Below are positions 1-5,941 of a stretch of 64,000 nt of DNA, piece after piece. The number at the start of each line of letters is the position of its first letter. Within the stretch, counting starts at the first letter, position 1. Under the pieces are notes generated by a model. The model was not told the DNA's origin, did no database searches, and worked only from the letters and a program-made list of their open reading frames with translations. Source of the DNA: Ruminococcus flavefaciens MA2007 (lineage in GTDB: Bacteria > Bacillota > Clostridia > Oscillospirales > Ruminococcaceae); contig NZ_JHXF01000014.1 in the NCBI RefSeq assembly GCF_000621845.1, positions 1 to 64,000 of the forward strand, in the 5' to 3' direction. The position numbers were made by a program, and so were the translations under genes.

Positions 1-176
1 TCAAATGGTTCCCGTCAACGGAATGCACCCTTGTGGCAAACGGTATGCTCGACAGCGACCTGATAATAAAGGCGCTCATCGGCTTTGTCATCGAAGCGGC
101 GCTGATGTACTGGCTCGCCTATACATCATATAAGAAAAAGTGGTACGTAAGGACTACCATCGGCGGTCACGTATAA
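1..176 (+). CDS. C-terminal end of a membrane protein, possibly an ABC-2 type permease (partial)
   Basis: An open frame runs in from the left edge and stops at TAA 174-176, giving about 57 residues. It contains one hydrophobic stretch (about IIKALIGFVIEAALMYWLAY) followed by a basic tail (YKKKWYVR), as at the end of the last membrane helix of a polytopic protein. The sensor kinase starts 29 bp downstream on the same strand, so the two are probably one operon. In Firmicutes, ABC-2 permeases of the peptide-antibiotic immunity type often sit beside such kinases, which is the only basis for the permease guess. The rest of the protein lies outside the window, so the family cannot be confirmed. Confidence 0.45.
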   Translation, partial: KWFPSTECTLVANGMLDSDLIIKALIGFVIEAALMYWLAYTSYKKKWYVRTTIGGHV

Positions 177-205
177 TAATATGAACTAAAAAGGAGGTAC
201 ACGCT

Positions 206-1102
206 ATGAAAATTCTGCTCGGAACAATCTGTGTGTGCCTTCTTGTCATTTTGTGTGTCCTGTTATGGAAATATATCTCGCTGAAACGCAATATCCGTCA
301 CTTTTCGCAGGAACTTGACAAGCTGAAAAGCACCGATTACAGACAGCCTATGAAAGTAACTGATTTTGATAAGGATTTAGATGAACTTGCAGTCAAGGTC
401 AACGAGCATACCGACATACAGCGGCAGCTCGGCGTGGAATATGAGCAGCGTAAACAACAGCTCGGCACGGTCATTTCGGGCATCTCCCACGATTTCCGCA
501 CTCCGCTGACGGCTTCGCTTGGATACTTGCAAATGATAGAAAAGAGCGGCGAACTGTCGGAGAAAAATGCGGAATACCTCACTGTTGCCATGCAGAAAAA
601 CAAGTACCTTAAAGAGCTCTCAGACGAGTTTTTTGAGGTCACTAAGACCGAAAACAGTAATGAAAATCTCAGCCTTGAAGATATCAATCTCAGCAATGTT
701 CTCACAGAAGCATTGCTTGAACAGCATGGCTGGATATCCGAAAGGAACATCACCGCGAACTTTGATGTTCCCGACGGTATCATAGTGCAGGCTGACATGC
801 ACTGCCTGTCGAGGATACTCAGCAATCTCATGTCCAATGCGCAAAAGTACACCGCGGACAGCTTCGGAGTTTCGCTGAAGCGCGATGATAAACGAATTAC
901 ATTATCCGTATCCAACACTCTTGCAGATAGCTCAAATGTAGATATCAGCAGAGTTTTCGAGCCATTCTACCGCATGGATTCAAGAACAGCATGCGGCTCG
1001 GGACTTGGGCTCTACGTTGTGAAGCTCCTCTGCGACAGGCTCGGTTGGTCGGTCAAGGCTGATTTGAATGATAATGTCTTTACTGTTTCGATATTTACAT
1101 GA
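206..1102 (+). CDS. Sensor histidine kinase, short form with one N-terminal membrane helix
   Basis: This 298-residue protein has one membrane segment at residues 3-22, a short charged linker, and a cytoplasmic kinase core. The H-box SGISHDFRTPL carries the phospho-accepting His95. The N-box region is at residues 206-215 (NLMSNAQKYT), the F-box FEPFYR at 251-256 and the G-box GSGLGL at 264-269. It would phosphorylate a response regulator that is not in the window. With almost no extracellular loop it resembles intramembrane-sensing kinases, which typically work with a neighbouring transporter; the partial membrane gene just upstream fits that. The start is supported by AAAGGAGG about 10 bp upstream. 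All catalytic boxes are present. Confidence 0.9.
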   Translation: MKILLGTICVCLLVILCVLLWKYISLKRNIRHFSQELDKLKSTDYRQPMKVTDFDKDLDELAVKVNEHTDIQRQLGVEYEQRKQQLGTVISGISHDFRTPLTASLGYLQMIEKSGELSEKNAEYLTVAMQKNKYLKELSDEFFEVTKTENSNENLSLEDINLSNVLTEALLEQHGWISERNITANFDVPDGIIVQADMHCLSRILSNLMSNAQKYTADSFGVSLKRDDKRITLSVSNTLADSSNVDISRVFEPFYRMDSRTACGSGLGLYVVKLLCDRLGWSVKADLNDNVFTVSIFT

Positions 1103-1110
1103 TAAAACCC

Positions 1111-1242
1111 AAACTAATGAAAAATGATGCAGAAAGTCCCCGCGAGGGGACTTCTTCGTTCAGATATGTTTTCTTGACTTTTAGCGACAGTGCAGTGTAT
1201 AATATGGATAGTAAGCAGGTTACTAGGATAAATCGGAATTTA
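1111..1242 (+). repeat. Cassette-boundary module, copy A (left terminal repeat missing)
   Basis: First copy of a repeated intergenic module that recurs at 2048-2217 and 2824-3025, with partial copies near 3424, 15291 and 20733. In order it has a hairpin (AAGTCCCC 1134-1141 with GGGGACTT 1146-1153), the word CTTCTTCGTTCA, a sigma-A promoter (TTGACT 1174-1179, 18-bp spacer, TATAAT 1198-1203), and the right terminal repeat TAAATCGGAATTTA ending at 1242. The RBS of the next gene follows at once. Unlike copies B and C, no left terminal repeat is visible after the kinase stop codon. Confidence 0.75.
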
Positions 1243-1258
1243 CCGGAGGTATGATGTT

Positions 1259-2050
1259 ATGCACAGACTTATAATAGTGGAAGGCTTGCCCTGCTCAGGC
1301 AAAAGCACAACTTCAAAATATATTGCAGACAGTATCGGGGCAAAATTCTATGATGAAGGTAGTGGAAATCACCCTGCTGATTATGAATTTCATTCGTTTA
1401 TAAAAATCAAGGAATTATGCAGCTTTTCACCGGAAGAACAAGTACTTATAAAACAGAATGCTGTTTCCAAAGCTGATGGATATATTATTTCTCTGAGCTT
1501 ATTCAGCGGAGAATTGTTTGACAAACTTTTACAGCATAAGATCTATGATTTTCTGCGGTGGGAAACTGAGAGTCCCATAATGCTTGACAAATGGAAAGAA
1601 TTTATTAGTGCGGTTAAACCGAATGAACGATATGTGTTTAACTGCGTATTATTGCAAAACCCAATGTGTGAAACCATGATGCGTTTCGGATTTGATATTC
1701 AAAAGTCGTCAGAGTATATCAACAGCATCTGTGAAATCATAAGACCACTGGATCCGTTTATTGTCTATCTTCATAATGACAATATAAGAGATTCAATAGA
1801 AAATACTGTTTCTGAACGTGGAACGGATTGGCTGAACAGTGTGATAGACTATCATTGCAATGGGGCTTACGGCAAAGCTGAAAAACTGATCGGTCTTGAT
1901 GGCTATATAAAAGCACTGGAAGAACGTCAGCGCAGAGAAACAGAAATACTGCGTGGCTTGAATGTACAATATATGATTATCAATAATCCCAATGAAAACT
2001 GGAACAAAACATACTCAAGAATTATTCAGGAACTAAACACAACAACGTAA
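1259..2050 (+). CDS. P-loop NTPase/kinase-like protein (cassette gene 1)
   Basis: This 263-residue protein opens with a beta strand and a Walker A loop, GLPCSGKST (residues 9-17), in the arrangement of small nucleoside or nucleotide kinases and of chloramphenicol-phosphotransferase-like P-loop proteins. It may phosphorylate a small molecule; the substrate cannot be read from sequence. No signal peptide or membrane segment is seen. The start at 1259 is chosen because GGAGGT (1245-1250) lies 8 bp upstream, while the nearer ATGs are out of frame and soon stop. The gene sits alone between two copies of the repeated module, and its TAA stop is the first three bases of the next left repeat. It is therefore one cargo of a cassette array. 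Confidence 0.7.
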   Translation: MHRLIIVEGLPCSGKSTTSKYIADSIGAKFYDEGSGNHPADYEFHSFIKIKELCSFSPEEQVLIKQNAVSKADGYIISLSLFSGELFDKLLQHKIYDFLRWETESPIMLDKWKEFISAVKPNERYVFNCVLLQNPMCETMMRFGFDIQKSSEYINSICEIIRPLDPFIVYLHNDNIRDSIENTVSERGTDWLNSVIDYHCNGAYGKAEKLIGLDGYIKALEERQRRETEILRGLNVQYMIINNPNENWNKTYSRIIQELNTTT

Positions 2051-2217
2051 ATTATGATTTGTCTTAGTACCTGATAGAGCAACAACTTATGAAATAATTA
2101 TGCAGAAAGTCCCCGCAAGGGGACTTCTTCGTTCATATATGCATTCTTGACTTTGGGCTATATTGCGGTGTATAATATGGATAGTAAGTAGGTTACTATG
2201 ATAAATCGGAATTTACA
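2048..2217 (+). repeat. Cassette-boundary module, copy B (complete, ~170 bp, terminal inverted repeats)
   Basis: A complete module. The left terminal repeat starts TAAATTATGATTTG at 2048 and continues CTTAGTACC; the right one is GGTTACTATGA then TAAATCGGAATTTA ending near 2217. The two ends are reverse complements over about 22 bp with a few mismatches. Between them lie a hairpin (AAGTCCCC 2107-2114 with GGGGACTT 2119-2126) and a promoter (TTGACT 2147-2152, 18 bp, TATAAT 2171-2176) pointing right. It closes gene 1 and opens gene 2. Its size, terminal repeats and lack of coding capacity resemble a MITE. Confidence 0.8.
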
Positions 2218-2232
2218 GAGGAGAATGCTTGT

Positions 2233-2826
2233 ATGTACCATAAATCAATCATCGTGTTAGCTGGCTTGCTGACGGCTGCTATTTTGTTAAGCAGCTGCGG
2301 AGAGCCAAATGTGAATACAAGTGATACTGTTGTAGAAACATACACAACTGATTCAACTACATCTTCCATTAACGCAGAAGTGTCAGTTTCGGTTATAGAA
2401 ATTGGTGTTTCAGGCGAATTTCTGACATTCCCGTTCAAATATGAAGAACTTGAGAAACTGCTTGATCTATCTGATTGTCAGAATGTATATTTTGAAGAAA
2501 AAGGGTTCTCAGTATGTAACGTCTATCAGGGAATGAATCGTATCTGCACTCTTTTTGTTACCGGAAATGTTTCTGAACATACAGCGGAAACCCTTGTAAC
2601 GCAAATCACCATTGACGATCCGTCGAACGAAATATTCACTCTGAACGGTTTAAAAGATGACAATCCTGAAGATTTCAAATCAATATTCGGGGAATCTGAA
2701 ACAAAATCGGAGTATCTTTATGATCACACCTGGGGAAATATCGTACTGAGTGTTCTGTTTGATAATGAAACGGGGAAAGCAGATAGCATCCAGTTGTTGG
2801 ACATGGATTATCCCTACTCCCTATAA
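2233..2826 (+). CDS. Predicted lipoprotein of unknown function (cassette gene 2)
   Basis: This 197-residue protein has a signal peptide with a lipobox (LLSSC, lipidated Cys22) followed by a Thr/Ser-rich linker, so it should be anchored on the outer face of the membrane. The mature part contains short beta-rich segments and no motif I recognise. The start at 2233 is set by AGAGGAGA (about 2217-2224); an earlier ATG at 2225 is out of frame and stops quickly. Its TAA stop forms the first bases of the left repeat of module C, the same arrangement as gene 1. A sensory, adhesive or resistance role cannot be told apart from sequence. Confidence 0.7.
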   Translation: MYHKSIIVLAGLLTAAILLSSCGEPNVNTSDTVVETYTTDSTTSSINAEVSVSVIEIGVSGEFLTFPFKYEELEKLLDLSDCQNVYFEEKGFSVCNVYQGMNRICTLFVTGNVSEHTAETLVTQITIDDPSNEIFTLNGLKDDNPEDFKSIFGESETKSEYLYDHTWGNIVLSVLFDNETGKADSIQLLDMDYPYSL

Positions 2827-3025
2827 ATTCTGATTTAGCTTAGTTCCGTGATAGATTCAAAATTTATGAAAAATGATACAGAGAGTCCAAGCGAGGGGAC
2901 TTCTTCGTTCATATGATGGTGCAAAGCTATGAAAGATGACGATCAATTATGAACTATACAGTCAGTACGATTGACTTTTTCTCCTATCTGTGGTATAATT
3001 GCAACTAACATAAATCGGAATTTAT
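2824..3025 (+). repeat. Cassette-boundary module, copy C (complete ends, diverged centre)
   Basis: The left repeat TAAATTCTGATTTA starts at 2824 within the stop codon of the lipoprotein gene, and the right repeat TAAATCGGAATTTA ends at 3025. The hairpin is degraded (GTCC..GGGGAC around 2886-2900), the central 60 bp differ from the other copies, and the promoter is TTGACT 2971-2976, 17 bp, TATAAT 2994-2999. Both ends are flanked by TA, as expected of a TA target duplication. This copy keeps its ends and promoter function while its middle has changed. Confidence 0.75.
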
Positions 3026-3037
3026 AAAGGTGATAAT

Positions 3038-3415
3038 ATGTTTGAGTATAGGAATATAGACGGCATAGACATTCTTAAGGAGAAGATTCCGTCAGAGCTT
3101 CAATATTGGTGGCAATTCGGAACTATATTGGAGCTAAATTATAACTCAAAAGCAATTGATGAATATTATTGTGATTATACCAATATGATTACTTTACTGC
3201 TTACAGATTATGACCAGCAGTACAAAATTGAGCTCTCATTATACAACATAAGAGGAAATTTGAATATTGATATGGCGAACGGATTTTTCAGCGGTTTTAC
3301 AATAGATGAATATTTAGATTCAGGAAGCGATAATAATTTCCATCTCTATTCTATTGAACAAGATATTGAGTTCGATTTATACTGCGAAAAAATAAGAGCT
3401 GTTCTTGTGCAATGA
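3038..3415 (+). CDS. Small unknown protein (cassette gene 3)
   Basis: This 125-residue acidic protein is rich in aromatic residues and Asp/Asn, with no signal peptide, membrane segment or recognisable catalytic motif. The start is fixed by AAAGGTGAT (3026-3033) directly after the right repeat of module C. The stop TGA lies 9 bp before the next left repeat. Small acidic single-domain proteins of this kind are often immunity or regulatory proteins, but nothing here proves it. It is the third successive single-gene cassette in the array. Confidence 0.6.
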   Translation: MFEYRNIDGIDILKEKIPSELQYWWQFGTILELNYNSKAIDEYYCDYTNMITLLLTDYDQQYKIELSLYNIRGNLNIDMANGFFSGFTIDEYLDSGSDNNFHLYSIEQDIEFDLYCEKIRAVLVQ

Positions 3416-3423
3416 GTAACCAT

Positions 3424-3447
3424 ATAAATTCTGATTTATCTTAGTAA
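3424..3447 (+). repeat. Cassette-boundary module, copy D (left terminal repeat only)
   Basis: TAAATTCTGATTTA followed by TCTTAGTAAC reproduces the left terminal repeat and is the closest match to the reverse complement of the right repeats. The rest of the module is absent; a terminator and then the integrase gene follow. The array therefore ends here, either naturally or because the neighbouring element inserted into or replaced the remainder of this copy. Confidence 0.7.
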
Positions 3448-3462
3448 CATAATAAACATAAT

Positions 3463-3497
3463 GCCCCTGAGCTCTTTGTAACACTCAGGGGCAAAAA
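3463..3497. terminator. Bidirectional intrinsic terminator
   Basis: GCCCCTGAG (3463-3471) pairs with CTCAGGGGC (3484-3492) and is followed by AAAAATT. The hairpin lies between the rightward cassette gene 3 and the leftward integrase gene and can serve both. Confidence 0.7.
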
Positions 3498-3538
3498 TTC
3501 TATATGGGGATATGTCTTTGTGGAGAAGGAGCTTCTTG

Positions 3539-4999
3539 TTACTTTGCCTCTTCCTTGCCATTGTCATGATGAAAGGGATTGAGTTTTCCGTCTATCACAT
3601 CTGAGGCTACTTCATCAGCTGACTGTATTGCATGGACATATATCTTGCTCGTTGTAGTTATAGAAGAATGTCCAAGACGTCTTGAAACAGTGGGTATAGA
3701 TACTCCTTCAGCAATGAGAAGAGTAGCGTGTGTGTGTCTGAGCGAATGAGGAGTAAAATGGGGCAGCTTATTACGTTTTACAAAATTACTTGTCCAGTCA
3801 GTCAGACTGTCGGGGTTCATAGGTGTAGTATCATCCTTTATGAATAGTCTGTCGTTTCTGACTGTCTGTGTACTTCCGTCTGCAAGAGTAATTGTGATGA
3901 AGTGCTCCCAGCGATCGAGCATATCGTTACGCAATTTATTCCAGTAGGCCTGATACTCACGAAGAAGATCAAATACAAACTCCGGAAGCTTAACGGTGCG
4001 ATATGAAGTGGCGTTCTTGGGGGATTTTGTAATAATGCCCATGTGCTGAACGTACTGACTGGTTCTCTTGATATGTATAATTCGTTTATCGAAGTCAATA
4101 TCTTGCCACTCAAGTCCGAGAAGCTCACCACGACGCACACCGCTGAACATCAGCAGGTACATAGCTGTTTTCCATTTGAGCGGTTCGTCATTGAGCAGTT
4201 CTAAAACGTGTCTTGCCTGCTCTTCATCAAGAAAAGCAGCTTCTGATTGTTCCAGCTTAGGTGCTTTCATATAGTTGTGATCTGCTATATTGAACGGAAC
4301 GAGCCTGTCCCGTGTAGCTTGTGCAAGAATTGAACTTATGAGCCTATGATAATGAAGAATAGTTTTGGCTGAGAGTCCCGTTGTCTCTGAGTGGATTTCA
4401 AAGAGCTTTTCAACCTGCCTATCAAACGCAGTTGCTATCTTCTTTGCTGATTCTATGCTAATGTGCTCTGATCTACAGGCAGCAGAGACAGTTGCAGCAG
4501 AAAGCCCTGATTTTTGGGCTGCCGCCTTTATTGTAAGTCCCTTTTCTGAGATCAGCGGTCTAAGTTTGTCAGAAAAGGCATATGCACCAGTCTGCTTGGT
4601 TCCGTTCTCTCTTAGATTGTTATAGAACTCTTGTAAGTGATGTGACTGGAGCTTTGTCAGTGGCATATCACCGATCGCTATATTTATATCATTCAATAGC
4701 GCTCTGTATCGCTCAATCGTCTTGGGTGCGAACATATACTTGTTGTTTTCAAGCAGGTTTTCAGAATACTCCCTGAAGCTGGTCTTACTATCAAAGCAAG
4801 TCCCATTCTTCACGGTCTCCTCAAACTTTATAGCTTGCCGTAATGCTTCACGGTCAGCTGCCCTCTCAGACATTGTATCAGGTGGTCTCCAAGTTGTGGA
4901 GTGCTCGATCTGCTTGCCGTTACGGTCATACCCGGCATAGACACGGAATTGATAAGATATTTTTCCATTCTTGGAAACACGCTTCTTCGGTTTAGGCAT
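3539..4999 (-). CDS. Tyrosine integrase with an inserted Cro/C1-type HTH domain
   Basis: A 486-residue phage/ICE-type site-specific recombinase. Catalytic residues are visible: the box I Arg in SGVRRGELLG (about residue 289), HSLRH (His418, Arg421), LGHSS (His444) and the nucleophile in KIYVH (Tyr454). The N-terminus has the usual arm-binding segment (about 10-35). The core-binding domain (about 75-235) is interrupted at about 140-200 by a helix-turn-helix segment of Cro/C1 style, with key stretch KAAAQKSGLSAATVSAA. This makes the protein longer than the usual 370-400 residues. The excisionase gene lies 58 bp upstream on the same strand, the normal pairing for integrative elements. It would integrate and excise the element covering the next kilobases. 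Confidence 0.92.
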   Translation of the reverse strand: MPKPKKRVSKNGKISYQFRVYAGYDRNGKQIEHSTTWRPPDTMSERAADREALRQAIKFEETVKNGTCFDSKTSFREYSENLLENNKYMFAPKTIERYRALLNDINIAIGDMPLTKLQSHHLQEFYNNLRENGTKQTGAYAFSDKLRPLISEKGLTIKAAAQKSGLSAATVSAACRSEHISIESAKKIATAFDRQVEKLFEIHSETTGLSAKTILHYHRLISSILAQATRDRLVPFNIADHNYMKAPKLEQSEAAFLDEEQARHVLELLNDEPLKWKTAMYLLMFSGVRRGELLGLEWQDIDFDKRIIHIKRTSQYVQHMGIITKSPKNATSYRTVKLPEFVFDLLREYQAYWNKLRNDMLDRWEHFITITLADGSTQTVRNDRLFIKDDTTPMNPDSLTDWTSNFVKRNKLPHFTPHSLRHTHATLLIAEGVSIPTVSRRLGHSSITTTSKIYVHAIQSADEVASDVIDGKLNPFHHDNGKEEAK

Positions 5000-5057
5000 A
5001 TTTTAGACTCCTTTCTATGAGTATGGGGCGTTCTGTAAAACGCCCCATGGTTGACTC

Positions 5058-5282
5058 TTAAGCAGTGATTTTTCTGATTCTTGTCACAGGCTCGTCCTGA
5101 GTAAGCGTATGCGTATCAAGATACTTCATAAGTGCTTCCCAGTTAACAAGTATTGAACGTCCAGCTTTAACAGATGGAATCTCTCCGCTGTTTACGAGAG
5201 TCAGCAATAATCTGCGACTGATACCGATATTGTGCTCGTTACAGAGCTTAAAGGTCTCGTTGATGCTGTTCATTTTTTTCAT
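5058..5282 (-). CDS. Excisionase-type DNA-binding protein
   Basis: A 74-residue MerR/Xis-like winged-helix protein. The segment GISRRLLLTLVNSGEIP leads into KAGRSILVNWEALMKYL, the pattern of excisionase-family DNA-binding proteins such as Xis of Tn916-like elements. It would bind near the attachment site and bias the integrase towards excision. The start at 5282 has AGGAGG 7 bp upstream. It precedes the integrase gene in the same orientation, so the two are probably co-transcribed. Confidence 0.85.
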   Translation of the reverse strand: MKKMNSINETFKLCNEHNIGISRRLLLTLVNSGEIPSVKAGRSILVNWEALMKYLDTHTLTQDEPVTRIRKITA

Positions 5283-5376
5283 AATTTTTCCTCCTTTCTG
5301 GGCAAAAGTTTGTTCAGCTCTGTTAATGTCATAGGTAATTAATGCGGACTCCTAATTTTGAGTATCAACATTTAAT

Positions 5377-5850
5377 TTAATCTTGTTTTAAGTGAGTACC
5401 AAAACTAGCTTTGAGTTCAACTATCTCGTCAAAGCTCAATTCCTCAATAGTGTTAAATGCACACTTAATCTCATAATCAAATATTTTGTTAAAATCGTTG
5501 TCACTGCAACGAGGATAACGTTCGATATTTCTGCAGTATTTGTGATACCTGCAATTCAAGAAGTCGTTAAACGGCATAACAGCAACATATGTTTCGCCAC
5601 CGTATACGGTATAAACCAGCTTGACAATTTCCAGAATTTCATTTGGATCAATATAGCGAATAACTTTCTTAACCCAAAACTCTTTCGTTAACTTCCTAAT
5701 TATTTTTTCCCCACTCTTCAAGTAGAAACCAGTATCAAGTGTTATTGTGCCATCCTGTATTAAATAACGACTAATCTCTACTGGTGGATTCAACTTAATC
5801 ATATTGCCTTTTTCATATTTGTTGATTTTCTTACATTTTAATTCTGACAT
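5377..5850 (-). CDS. Unknown protein, 157 aa, in the integrase/ATPase block
   Basis: No family is recognised. The start at 5850 (MSELKCKK) is preferred over a longer frame because AAGGAG sits about 7 bp upstream of it. The sequence mixes beta-type segments (GTITLDTGFYL) and charged helices, with three Cys residues in NCRYHKYCRN and YPRCSD (about residues 110-125) that could bind a metal. It lies between the excisionase and the large ATPase genes on the same strand. A perfect 7-1-7 palindrome lies just upstream. Confidence 0.55.
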   Translation of the reverse strand: MSELKCKKINKYEKGNMIKLNPPVEISRYLIQDGTITLDTGFYLKSGEKIIRKLTKEFWVKKVIRYIDPNEILEIVKLVYTVYGGETYVAVMPFNDFLNCRYHKYCRNIERYPRCSDNDFNKIFDYEIKCAFNTIEELSFDEIVELKASFGTHLKQD

Positions 5851-5867
5851 TTTTTTCTCCTTCCGCT

Positions 5868-5882
5868 TGACCTGACAGGTCA
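5868..5882. promoter_or_regulatory. Perfect short palindrome upstream of the 157-aa gene
   Basis: TGACCTG-A-CAGGTCA forms a perfect 7-1-7 palindrome ending 18 bp upstream of the start of the 157-aa gene. Its size and position suit an operator, for example for the HTH proteins of the element, but no regulator can be assigned. Confidence 0.4.
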
Positions 5883-5904
5883 TTTAGCCTATAATTATTT
5901 TATA

Positions 5905-5930
5905 GGGAGCCCCCCGAAGGGGGGGCACCT
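5905..5930. terminator. GC-rich terminator hairpin after the large ATPase gene
   Basis: GCCCCCC, a GAA loop and GGGGGGGC form a very stable stem immediately downstream of the stop codon of the leftward ATPase gene (5942). No long T-run follows, so it may work as a processing or pausing hairpin rather than as a full terminator. Confidence 0.5.
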
Positions 5931-5941
5931 CATTTTGAATA

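Noticed and set aside
1134..2126. CRISPR array
   Set aside because: Repeats are about 170 bp, imperfect, spaced by whole genes, and there are no cas genes in the window.
1111..3447. Integron cassette array
   Set aside because: Promoter-less integron cassettes end in attC sites with GTTRRRY/RYYYAAC cores. Here the ends read GTTACTA, each unit carries its own promoter, and no intI-like integrase is beside the array.
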